A stretch of DNA of 64,000 nt, from NCBI RefSeq assembly GCF_900447045.1, contig NZ_UAWH01000005.1, positions 620,001 through 684,000 of the forward strand. The letters are read 5' to 3'. Source of the stretch: Clostridium paraputrificum. GTDB lineage: Bacteria > Bacillota > Clostridia > Clostridiales > Clostridiaceae. This document shows, in pieces, positions 17,338 to 26,400 of the stretch (the first letter of the stretch is position 1; each line of letters begins with the position of its first letter). The translations under genes were made by a program, and so were the position numbers. The notes below the pieces were generated by a model. It had not been told where the DNA came from and made no database searches. It was given only the letters and a program-made list of their open reading frames with translations.

Positions 17338-18837
17338 TTATAAGCTTTTTAAAAACTCTGATACTATCTTTTTATTTTTTAAAGTATCTGGTGTTTGTAA
17401 ATATTTTTGGTTAAGTAAGTATGAAATAGAATTTATGAAATGAACATCGTTACACATTCTAACATTTGATAAATTATTATCAAAGAGAAATAAAAATTCA
17501 TTTTTTTTACACCAATAACTTGCGTTAAGATTAGGAGAGGTTATTAAATCTGTACTTAAACAAATATTAAAGTTTTTAGTTTTTATAAGATAATCGGCTA
17601 ATTCACTCATATGCTTTTTGAAAAGGTTTTTTGTGAGTTTTAAAGTTGGAGTGAGTTTAGTTTGATTATACGAATATATTACTTCATCTTGCTTAGAAAG
17701 CTTAACTAAGTAATCAATTGAATAAAAATTAATTTTATCTACATGAGTTAGTTCGAATGGTATATTATTTTTAAACTCTTTAAAAATATTCATATATTTC
17801 TCTATAACCTCATTAGATTCTAGAGAATTCTTAAGTATTTCATAGTATAAATCATCACTCATAAAATTAATTATAGGATAAGGACTAAAAAAATAACAGG
17901 TATTATTTTTTTTGATAACCTCTGGATATTCAGTGTAATTATTTAAATACATATTCTTTATACAAATATCTATCATATCGGTAATATCTATTAAGGAAAG
18001 TGTAGGGTAAGATTTTTCTAATATATTATTAGCGATACCTGTATAAAAATTTATAGTTATTGGATCTAAAAACATAGCTCCATATATCTCTGAGTTATTA
18101 TTGTTTTGGTTGCGCATAGATAAATACATTCTTTTCTTTTCAAATATAAAAATTGAATATATATATGGACTTTCAAAAGTGTCTATAAAAGAAGAAGTAG
18201 TAGTATTTTTATGTGAAATTATATCGTAACAGTATAAAAATATTTTAGAACTATTCATATTTGAATGAACAAAATCTAGGGTGCATCCAATGTCTAACAA
18301 AGTTAGAATTTTTTCAATAAAAATAGGTCTATAAGTATTTGATTCTATAAGAGGATCAAATGATTTTGAAAGAATAAAAATAAGTTTTTGTTTAACTCCT
18401 TCCGCAAGTGCTAAATCTAACATATCTAATAAGGCTAATATTTCATTTTTTTCATCATTATATACGTGCATAGTTGATGTATATGTAGAGTATTCTGGTT
18501 TGATTGAGTTGCTAAAGTTTAGACTAGGATTATAATTTTCGTTAGTTAATATGAAGTTATTTATACATTTTCTCAAATAGTCGTCATTATTTGTTTTATT
18601 ATTTTCATTTGGATATATACTTAAGAATAAATTTTCAAGTATATTAGAATTTAATTCAGCATTTCTTTGGATTAAAAATTCTATTACGTTCTCTATATAG
18701 CTGCTATTAGTAGATAAATGTCTGGAACCATTTTTCCATTTACTTACTAAGGTTCTATCAATATTTAAAAAATTTCCCATTTTAGTTGGTGAAACCCCTA
18801 ATAAGTTTAACAAATAGCTTAATCCATTTTTAGTCAT
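17338..18837 (-). CDS. Large HTH-domain protein of unknown function
   Basis: A 499-residue protein. Residues about 1-45 form an XRE-like helix-turn-helix: SYLLNLLGVSPTKMGNFLNI, then DRTLVSKWKNGSRHLS. The remaining 450 residues are Asn-, Ile- and Tyr-rich, with no enzyme motif, signal peptide or clear membrane helix, and could be a helical sensor domain. I do not recognise it. The ATG at 18837 has GGAGGACTTT immediately upstream. The longer frame to 18912 would start inside the promoter TTGACA-17-TAAACT on the minus strand (complement of 18904-18909 and 18881-18886), so it is rejected. It diverges from the DUF3737 operon and shares its control region, but a regulatory link is only a guess. Confidence 0.7.
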   Translation of the reverse strand: MTKNGLSYLLNLLGVSPTKMGNFLNIDRTLVSKWKNGSRHLSTNSSYIENVIEFLIQRNAELNSNILENLFLSIYPNENNKTNNDDYLRKCINNFILTNENYNPSLNFSNSIKPEYSTYTSTMHVYNDEKNEILALLDMLDLALAEGVKQKLIFILSKSFDPLIESNTYRPIFIEKILTLLDIGCTLDFVHSNMNSSKIFLYCYDIISHKNTTTSSFIDTFESPYIYSIFIFEKKRMYLSMRNQNNNNSEIYGAMFLDPITINFYTGIANNILEKSYPTLSLIDITDMIDICIKNMYLNNYTEYPEVIKKNNTCYFFSPYPIINFMSDDLYYEILKNSLESNEVIEKYMNIFKEFKNNIPFELTHVDKINFYSIDYLVKLSKQDEVIYSYNQTKLTPTLKLTKNLFKKHMSELADYLIKTKNFNICLSTDLITSPNLNASYWCKKNEFLFLFDNNLSNVRMCNDVHFINSISYLLNQKYLQTPDTLKNKKIVSEFLKSL

Positions 18838-18880
18838 AAAGTCCTCCATTAAAGCGTCAAAATTACTAAAATCATGTGAA

Positions 18881-18909
18881 AGTTTATTATAATAATAGTA
18901 ACTTGTCAA
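18881..18909 (-). promoter_or_regulatory. Promoter of the large HTH gene
   Basis: On the minus strand TTGACA (complement of 18904-18909), 17 bp, TAAACT (complement of 18881-18886). It sits 44-72 bp before the chosen start. Confidence 0.6.
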
Positions 18910-18956
18910 CATTTATAAATTAAAGAATGTATGATTAATATTTATTACATTTTCAC

Positions 18957-18987
18957 TTGACTTGGAGTTAACTCAAGATATTAAACT
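18957..18987 (+). promoter_or_regulatory. MerR-type promoter/operator of the DUF3737 operon
   Basis: TTGACT at 18957-18962 and TAAACT at 18982-18987 are 19 bp apart, the long spacing typical of MerR-family promoters. The spacer holds CTTGGAG-TTAA-CTCAAG, with a perfect GAGTTAACTC core. It closely resembles the sites before the MerR gene (22952) and the histidine phosphatase gene (43015). Confidence 0.75.
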
Positions 18988-19073
18988 GTCTATAGAAGAT
19001 ATATTTGAAATATTGTAAAATAATAGGTGAATATTCAATAATCTTCTATTCGGCGAGAAAGGGATGAAGTTTA

Positions 19074-19934
19074 GTGAAGATAATCAATCAAGAGTTGCTA
19101 ATGGGAGAGAGAGCATTATTTAAAAGCAGGGATTTAGAGGTTGTTAACTCTGTTTTTTGTGATGGTGAATCTCCTTTAAAGGAAAGTAGAAATATAAAAA
19201 TTAGAGATTCTATTTTTAAGTGGAAGTATCCATTATGGTACTGTAAAGATATAAATGTAGATAATAGTACTTTGGTAGAAACTGCAAGGTCAGGAATTTG
19301 GTATACTCATAATATTAATATAAATAACAGTACTATTGAGTCACCAAAAACATTTAGGCGCTGTAAGAATATTGATTTAACAAATGTAAATATTCCTATA
19401 GCTACAGAAACACTTTGGAATTGTCAAGATATAATCCTTAATAATGTAAATGCAAAGGGCGATTATTTTGGAATGAATAGTGAAAATATAGTTATTAAAA
19501 ATTTTAACCTTTCAGGAAATTATGCATTTGATGGGGCAAAGAATGTTGAAGTCTATAATTCTAGACTACTTTCTAAGGATGCTTTTTGGAATTGTGAAAA
19601 TGTAACTGTTAATAATTCAGTAATTATTGGAGAGTATTTAGGGTGGAATTCTAAGAATTTAACTTTTATTGATTGTTTCATAGAAAGTAATCAAGGATTA
19701 TGCTATGTAGAAAACCTTGTAATAAGGAATTCAAAAGTTATTAATACAGACTTGGCATTTGAGTATTCAACAGTTGATGCTGATATTACTACAAGGGTTG
19801 ATAGTCTTAAAAATCCTATGGGGGGAAGAATTCATGCAAAGGGTATTGATGATTTAATAATGGATGATAAAGAGATATCTTCAATTAATACAAAAATTTT
19901 AGTTGATGAAGGAGGAGAAGAGAATGAAGTATAA
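19074..19934 (+). CDS. DUF3737 family right-handed beta-helix protein
   Basis: A 286-residue cytosolic protein built almost entirely from short strand repeats such as CKDINVDNSTL, SKNLTFIDCFI and VENLVIRNSKV, about 20 residues each, which predict a right-handed beta-helix. The N-terminus KIINQELLMGERALFKS is characteristic of DUF3737. No catalytic function is known. The family is often found beside MerR regulators and, as here, a MalY-type aminotransferase. Start is GTG behind GAAAGGGA; the nearby ATG at 19064 is out of frame. It is the first gene of the MerR-controlled operon and overlaps the next gene by 11 bp. Confidence 0.82.
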   Translation: MKIINQELLMGERALFKSRDLEVVNSVFCDGESPLKESRNIKIRDSIFKWKYPLWYCKDINVDNSTLVETARSGIWYTHNININNSTIESPKTFRRCKNIDLTNVNIPIATETLWNCQDIILNNVNAKGDYFGMNSENIVIKNFNLSGNYAFDGAKNVEVYNSRLLSKDAFWNCENVTVNNSVIIGEYLGWNSKNLTFIDCFIESNQGLCYVENLVIRNSKVINTDLAFEYSTVDADITTRVDSLKNPMGGRIHAKGIDDLIMDDKEISSINTKILVDEGGEENEV

Positions 19935-21105
19935 TTTTTCAAAGTTAACAAATAGATTTAATACTAATTCATTAAAGTGGGATGTTAATGATAATGAACT
20001 TCCAATGTGGGTAGCTGATATGGATTTTGAGACAGCACCTGAAATAAGAGAAGCTATTAGGAAAAAAGTTGATTTTGGTATATATGGATATACTATTATT
20101 CCAGATGAATACTATTTATCGATAAGTAATTGGTGGGAGAGAAGACACAATTTTAAAATAGAGAAGGAGTGGATTCTTTTTTGTACAGGAGTAGTTGCTG
20201 CTATATCCTCTATTGTAAGAAAGATGACTAGAGAAGGGGACAATGTACTTGTACAAGCACCTGTATATAATATTTTTTATAATTCCATTGTGAATAATAA
20301 TAGAAAAGTGCTTTCAAGTGATTTATGTTTTGATGGAAAAGAGTATTCAATTGATTTTGAGGATTTAGAAAGAAAACTATCAGACCCAGCAACAACTTTA
20401 ATGATTCTTTGTAACCCTCATAACCCAATTGGAAAGGTATGGTCAAAGGAAACATTGAAAAAGATAGGAGAGCTTTGTATAAAGTATAGTGTAATTGTAG
20501 TTTCAGATGAAATTCATTGTGATTTGACTTATGGTAATTCTTATATACCATTTGCATCTATTTCACCTGAAATAGCTCAAAATAGTATAACCTGTATTGC
20601 TCCAACTAAGACATTTAATTTAGCAGGAGTACAAGCTTCAAATATTATTGTTCTTAATGATGAAATTAGAAAAATGGTTAACAGGGGAATAAATACAGAT
20701 GAAGTTGCAGAACCAAATGCTTTTGCAATAGAGGCTACAATTGCTGCATTTACAAAGGGAGAACCATGGTTAAATGAATTAATTGAATATTTAGCTGAAA
20801 ATAAGAGAGTTGTACAAGAATTTATTTATAATGAGTTACCTAGTCTTAATATTATACATTCAGATGCAACTTATTTATTATGGATTGATTGTAGTAGTAT
20901 AACAAAAGATAGTCTAGACTTTTGCAAGTTTATAAGAAAAGAAACAGGTCTTTATGTATCTAGTGGACACGTATATGGAAGTAATGGTGGGCATTTTATT
21001 AGAATGAATATTGCAAGTCAAAGAGAAAGAGTAGAAGATGGCTTAAGTAGACTTAAAGTTGGGGTTGATAAGTATATTGATAGGAATATAATGGGAAATT
21101 TATAG
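19924..21105 (+). CDS. MalY/PatB family PLP-dependent aminotransferase/C-S lyase
   Basis: Fold-type I PLP enzyme of 393 residues. Members cleave cystathionine or cysteine C-S bonds (PatB, MalY) and some moonlight as regulators. Diagnostic parts are LPMWVADMDFETAPEI at the N-terminus, GVVAAISSIVRKMT, CNPHNPIGKVW, SDEIHCDL and the cofactor lysine in APTKTFNLAGVQ; the C-terminal Arg is in FIRMNIA. The ATG at 19924 lies 6 bases after GGAGGAG; the in-frame TTG at 19903 is before that site. The gene overlaps the DUF3737 gene and precedes a VOC protein. Thiol-related chemistry fits control by an AdhR-like MerR regulator, but the substrate is unknown. Confidence 0.9.
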   Translation: MKYNFSKLTNRFNTNSLKWDVNDNELPMWVADMDFETAPEIREAIRKKVDFGIYGYTIIPDEYYLSISNWWERRHNFKIEKEWILFCTGVVAAISSIVRKMTREGDNVLVQAPVYNIFYNSIVNNNRKVLSSDLCFDGKEYSIDFEDLERKLSDPATTLMILCNPHNPIGKVWSKETLKKIGELCIKYSVIVVSDEIHCDLTYGNSYIPFASISPEIAQNSITCIAPTKTFNLAGVQASNIIVLNDEIRKMVNRGINTDEVAEPNAFAIEATIAAFTKGEPWLNELIEYLAENKRVVQEFIYNELPSLNIIHSDATYLLWIDCSSITKDSLDFCKFIRKETGLYVSSGHVYGSNGGHFIRMNIASQRERVEDGLSRLKVGVDKYIDRNIMGNL

Positions 21106-21141
21106 TAGTAAAAATCTATTAATGAGAGGAAGCAAAAGAAA

Positions 21142-21522
21142 ATGAATTTAACTATGATACATCATATAGCTATTATTGTTAGTAATTACGAGAAATCAAA
21201 AGATTTCTATGTTAATAAGTTGGGTTTTCAAATATTACGTGAAAATTATAGGGAAGATAGAGGGGATTATAAGTTAGACCTTAAATTAGGAGAATGTGAA
21301 TTAGAGATTTTTTCGGGAAAGAATAATCCTAAGAGACCATCATATCCAGAAGCTTGTGGATTAAGACATTTAGCCTTTAAGGTAGATGACATAGAAAAAG
21401 AAGTGGAAGAGTTGAAGTCTTTAGGTGTTGAAGTTGAACCTATAAGATTAGATGAGATTACTAATAAGAGGATGACATTTTTTCAAGACCCAGATGGGTT
21501 GCCACTAGAATTACATGAGTAG
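21142..21522 (+). CDS. VOC (glyoxalase/bleomycin resistance) family protein, YaeR-like
   Basis: A 126-residue metal-binding VOC protein. It has the paired beta-alpha-beta-beta-beta modules: TMIHHIAIIVSNYEKSKDFY with the first metal His, CELEIFSG with Glu, GLRHLAFKVDDIE with His and FFQDPDGLPLELHE with the final Glu. All four expected ligands are present. The YaeR/GloA2 subgroup is the closest match; some members act on hemithioacetals but this one is not assignable to a substrate. GAGAGGAAG precedes the ATG. Context with an electrophile-type regulator, a C-S lyase and an efflux pump suggests a detoxification role. Confidence 0.88.
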   Translation: MNLTMIHHIAIIVSNYEKSKDFYVNKLGFQILRENYREDRGDYKLDLKLGECELEIFSGKNNPKRPSYPEACGLRHLAFKVDDIEKEVEELKSLGVEVEPIRLDEITNKRMTFFQDPDGLPLELHE

Positions 21523-21564
21523 TATAAAGAGAAGGTTTCTAGGCAACTAAATAGGAGGGACAAT

Positions 21565-22911
21565 ATGTTAAGTTTAAATGTGGATTTATTAAAGGGAAGG
21601 ATTTTAAGGTCTTTAATTATTTTTGCTATTCCACTTTTCATATCAAGTGTATTCCAGCAATTATATAATACAGTTGATGTTATGATTGTTGGAAATTACT
21701 TAGGGGATACATCATTAGCAGCTATAGGGGCTAGTGCAGCTGTATATGAACTTTTAGTAGGATTTTCCCTAGGTGTAGGGAATGGATTAAGTATTGTTAC
21801 AGCAAGAAGCTTTGGATCAAATAATGAAGAGGAAGTTAAAAAATCAGTAGCGGGTTCATTAGTAATAGGTGTAGGGATAACAGTTTTAATAATGATAATA
21901 GCACAATTATTTTTATATCCTTTATTAGAGTTGTTGAATACTCCTTCAAATATTATAGAGGAATCATATTCTTATATTTATACTGTAACCATGTTTGTAG
22001 CTGTTATGTTTTTATATAACTTATGTTCAGGATTTTTAAGAGCAATAGGAAATAGCGTTATGCCTTTAGTGTTTCTTATTATTTCTTCTGTGTTAAATAT
22101 AGGTTTAGATATTTTATTTATTACTCAGTTCAATATGGGGATAAAAGGAGCAGCAGTTGCAACTGTTATTGCACAAGGAATTTCAGGAGTGTTATGTATT
22201 ATATATATTTTCTTAAAGTGTCCAATCCTTATTCCAAAGAAAGAACATTTTAAGTTTGATAAGGAACTATATAAGGAATTATTGGGACAAGGGTTATCCA
22301 TGGGAATTATGCTTATGATAGTTTCTGCAGGAACAGTTATATTACAAACTGCTATTAATAATTTAGGATACTTAATAATTGCAGGACATACAGCGGCCCG
22401 TAAGTTAAATAGTTTTTGCATGATACCTGTATCATCACTAGCAATGAGTTTATCAACTTTTGTATCCCAAAATAAAGGGGCTAATCAAGGTAAGAGAATA
22501 AGAGAAGCTGTAAGATATGCAAATATAATATCAATTGGGTGGGGAATATTTATTACAATAGTTTTATTTTTTATTGCACCAACTTTAATGAGAGTTTTAT
22601 CAGGCTCAACCGAAGCAGTAGTTATAGATAATGGGGTAAAATACTTATTGTGGAATTCACCATTCTATGCCGTTTTAGGTATATTATTAAATCTAAGAAA
22701 TTCACTACAGGGAATTGGAGAAAAAGTACTTCCACTTGTATCTAGTGTTATAGAGTTTTTAGGTAAGATAGTATTTGTTATTTTATTAATTCCAACCCTA
22801 GAGTATTTTGGAGTAATTCTATGTGAGCCGATAATTTGGTGTTGTATGTGTGCACAACTTGTATATTCATTCTATAGGAATCCATATATAAGAGAATTTA
22901 AAATAAATTGA
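21565..22911 (+). CDS. MATE family multidrug/toxin efflux transporter
   Basis: A 448-residue membrane protein with 12 predicted helices in two homologous halves. Family marks include the N-terminal PLFISSVFQQLYNTVDVMIVG, LGDTSLAAIGASAAVYELLVGFSLGVGNG and the second-half AAVATVIAQGISGVLC. MATE transporters expel organic cations or toxic metabolites with Na+ or H+ gradients. AGGAGGG precedes the ATG. It is last in the DUF3737-MalY-VOC operon and immediately upstream of the MerR regulator's own promoter. Substrate unknown. Confidence 0.92.
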   Translation: MLSLNVDLLKGRILRSLIIFAIPLFISSVFQQLYNTVDVMIVGNYLGDTSLAAIGASAAVYELLVGFSLGVGNGLSIVTARSFGSNNEEEVKKSVAGSLVIGVGITVLIMIIAQLFLYPLLELLNTPSNIIEESYSYIYTVTMFVAVMFLYNLCSGFLRAIGNSVMPLVFLIISSVLNIGLDILFITQFNMGIKGAAVATVIAQGISGVLCIIYIFLKCPILIPKKEHFKFDKELYKELLGQGLSMGIMLMIVSAGTVILQTAINNLGYLIIAGHTAARKLNSFCMIPVSSLAMSLSTFVSQNKGANQGKRIREAVRYANIISIGWGIFITIVLFFIAPTLMRVLSGSTEAVVIDNGVKYLLWNSPFYAVLGILLNLRNSLQGIGEKVLPLVSSVIEFLGKIVFVILLIPTLEYFGVILCEPIIWCCMCAQLVYSFYRNPYIREFKIN

Positions 22912-22951
22912 TTTTAAGTGGAATCCATAATACTCCAATTTTTAATATATA

Positions 22952-22982
22952 TTGACTTAGAGTTAACTCTAAGTGATATAAT
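22952..22982 (+). promoter_or_regulatory. MerR-type autoregulatory promoter
   Basis: TTGACT (22952-22957), 19 bp, TATAAT (22977-22982). The perfect 18-bp palindrome CTTAGAGTTAACTCTAAG occupies 22956-22973, exactly between the two elements. This matches CTTAAAG-N4-CTTTAAG, which I recall as the B. subtilis AdhR site. Confidence 0.88.
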
Positions 22983-23006
22983 TCAGTTATTGGGAGGTGG
23001 TTGGGG

Positions 23007-23366
23007 ATGACAATTACAGAAGTAAGTAAAAAGTATGATCTTTCACAGGATACGTTACGCTATTATGAACGTATTGGATTGATTCCAACAGTTAATCGTA
23101 ATAAGAGTGGAATAAGAGATTATACAGATGAGGATTGTAAGTGGGTAGAGTTTATTAAATGTATGAGAGGGGCGGGACTTCCAATTGAAGTATTAATTGA
23201 GTATGTGGCATTATTTCAAGAGGGAGAGTCGACTATCCAAGCACGAAAAGAAATATTAATTGACCAAAGAGAAAAGCTTCTTGCAAGAATGGAAGAGATG
23301 CAAAAGACTCTTGAACGTCTTAATTTTAAGATATCTAGATATGAAAATTCAGTTGTTAAAAAATAA
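23007..23366 (+). CDS. MerR family regulator, AdhR-like
   Basis: A 119-residue regulator: winged HTH (TITEVSKKYDLSQDTLRYYERIGLIP), then WVEFIKCMRGAGLPIEVLIEYV and a long C-terminal dimerisation coiled coil. It has no metal-binding Cys pattern. With ATG 23007 as start, a Cys falls at position 52, the same position as the thiol of B. subtilis AdhR that senses reactive aldehydes. GGGAGGTGG is 6 bases upstream of this ATG; the TTG at 23001 abuts it. The gene has a palindromic MerR-type promoter of its own, and near-identical promoters control the upstream operon and a gene at 43080. The sensing mechanism is inferred from family. Confidence 0.88.
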   Translation: MTITEVSKKYDLSQDTLRYYERIGLIPTVNRNKSGIRDYTDEDCKWVEFIKCMRGAGLPIEVLIEYVALFQEGESTIQARKEILIDQREKLLARMEEMQKTLERLNFKISRYENSVVKK

Positions 23367-23367
23367 A

Positions 23368-23405
23368 AATAAACCTCCAATTGATTAATCATATGGAGGT
23401 TTATT
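23368..23405. terminator. Bidirectional terminator between the merR and beta-galactosidase genes
   Basis: AATAAACCTCCA and TGGAGGTTTATT form a 12-bp stem with A/T tracts on both sides, so it can serve both converging genes. Confidence 0.88.
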
Positions 23406-23421
23406 CTTTGTTTATAAATTA

Positions 23422-26400
23422 TTATTTTATTTTTCTCTTTTTAGAGCTTAAGACAAGGGAACCACCAGCTAAAGCTAATATTCCAGCTAAAGTAGAAATA
23501 TTAGAAGGATCTGAAGTTTTTGTTGGATTACTAGTTGATGGTTTGCTTGTATCATTTGGCTTATTTGGCTTAGGAGCATTTGGATTTGTTGGTTCAGGAT
23601 TTGGAGTAGGTTCTTTAAGTTTTTCAAATTTTGGTATCAATTTTATATTTTCATTTACTATAAATGTGTAAGTTGTTTTATCACTTAAAAGATTACCGTT
23701 TTCATCGAACCATCCAACAAATTTATAACCTCCATTAGCAGTAGCAACTAAAGTGGCTTCATCGCCTTTAGTATAAGTACCTGCTCCTGATACAGAACCG
23801 CCTTCTACAGTCTCTATAATTACATCATGTTTTGGTAGTACATAGTTTATTGTATATATATTTTCACTACCATCCTCAGCTTTAACTATTATAACTGATT
23901 TGTTACCACTAATAGGTAATACAGTAACTGAAGAGTTATCATCAGAATTAGCTATAGCTTCAACCCTTTCAGGTAAAGCTTCTAAATCAATAGTGTATTC
24001 ATTAGTTTCAGGATTAAATCCTTCTAATTCTTGTCCATCAAGTAAAATTGAAGAAAGTTTATTTCCAGTTTTTAAGATTTCTTGAGGTACATATTCATAT
24101 ACATTTACCTCAGTAAGACCAATGCACTTACCCACTTCAGGTTGTTGCATATAAATACGAATACTATCAGTATTTATTACTTCATCAAGTCTATATGTTG
24201 TTTCACCAACAGAATAAGAAACTTCAGTTGTATTAGTATGATTTACAATTTTGTAGTTACCATCTTCATCCCTATAGCTAATTTCAACTTTACTTGGAAT
24301 TCGTGAAAATGCATTGTCAGTAAATAGCCACATATCTAGACGATCTATTTTGTATTTATTTTTCCAGTCAAATTGTATATATGCACCTTTTGGTTCGCCA
24401 TTTTCCTCAGTCAAATTACGTTCATTCCAGTTAGTCCAACGTTCAGCTTCAAGAGAACCATTATTAGTAGTTCCATTATTAATAGAATTTAAATTATCAG
24501 AAACTGATTTGCAGCTTTGAGAAAGTTTTGGAACATCATTATTTTCTGAGTTATTTATAGCTAAGTTTCGAGCTGCCTTTAAAGCCGGAACTATACGAAC
24601 ACTAGCTGTTACAGGATAAGTTTTACCAAGTAACTCTACAGTACCATTTACTTTTACAATTGTATTTTCTTTAGTAAAATCAACACCATCTAAATCCCAA
24701 TTTACAGCAAGTTCTTCAGATTTAGAACCATTTGCATAATATCCATAAACTGTTTTTGGAAGTGATGGGGCAGTACCAGCGTATGTGAAGGTAGATAGAT
24801 TAGCTATAGAAGCTATTTCTCCAATAACATGTACATTAACAACTACTGCAACATCAGTTCCTTCTAAAGTTCCAGTGACTTTAAAAATTTGTGGGGTATT
24901 TAATTGGTTCTCATCATAGTTATTCCAAATAATATTGAATGTAGAAGTAGTTCCATCACTAAAACGACCATTTACTGTTTTAGGTAGAGTTGGGGTTTCT
25001 CCTACATTTACATAGTAGTTCTTTACTATATCATAAGATTCTAAATATTTATCATCTGAAGCTTGGTTTTCTGTTGTAATACTTATAGATTGTTCTTGTA
25101 GCCCTTCACCAGAAACAGTAAGATTCATTGAACCGGTATCTTTTGTAGATTGAACTATAACTAAAGCTTTTCCACTAAATGCTTTTCTTGTAGCTGTTGA
25201 ATCAGTGGTAGGCTTATAGGAAGTAGTATCAACAGGATTACCATTATCAATACCAACTATTTTACCATTACCTTCAAGTTTGAAGTTTAATGTGTTAGAA
25301 GCACCAGAAGCAAAATTACCATTTTCATCAACTAAATCAACAGTGATATAAGATAAATCATATTCATTAGAAGCAATTGTTGTTTTATCTGCGCTTAATT
25401 TTGTTGTAGTAGGAGTACTGTAGGTAGTAACTGTATTTCTACCTTTTGTATCAGTAATTAAATTACCTTGCTTATCATATGCCTTTGCAGTTAGAGTACC
25501 AGGAGCATAAGCAACGTTAAATGATGGATACAATGAACCATTATCAAATGTTTGATATTTATATCCAGCAGGTGTTACATGTTCAGTTGCAGTGGCCTCT
25601 CCAACCTTATTACCATTTAAGTATAATTCAACTTTATAAGCATCAGTAAATACATCAACTTGTACATTTCCATTTTCAATTACGATATCTTCTTTATTCC
25701 ATGTAGGTAAAACATGAAGAGTATTAACATCCTTATTCCATTGACTTTGATATAAATAGTAGATATCTTTTTCAAAACCAGCAGTGTCAACTATACCAAA
25801 GTAACTGGATTTAGGTGCAGGACCTTTACCTCCATTTACTTGTCCAGGATTAACACCATTCCATGGAGTAGGTTCTCCAATATAGTCAAAGCCAGTCCAA
25901 ACAAATTCACCAGCATTGTAATCATTTTTTATTGTATATTTCCAAGCATTACTTGCGGAATGTCCCCAACCTACTTTTGTACTATCATTATCATATTCTG
26001 ATATTTGATTATTAGCATGGTCTATTCCTTTAGTTTTGTAGTATCCTCTGCTATGAACGGCACTACTTGTTTCTGAGCCATAAAGAATCCAGTCAGGATG
26101 GTTATTTCTTTGAGTGTTAAATTGATTTTCGTTTGCATAGTTAAAGCCAACAATACCATCATTTTTATTTACTACTTCTGAGATAGCGTTAGCATTACTA
26201 TCACCATTCTTGGTTCTATTATCACCAATTGTAACAGGTCTAGTTGAGTCTTCAGATTTAATCCAAGTGATAATATCTTGTGCAATATCAGTATAATCAG
26301 AAGAATTTCCACCTATACCTTCTAAAACTTCATTACCAATTGACCACATGATTACAGATGGACTATTCTTTGAACTTTTAACCATTGTTCTGGCTTCAAA

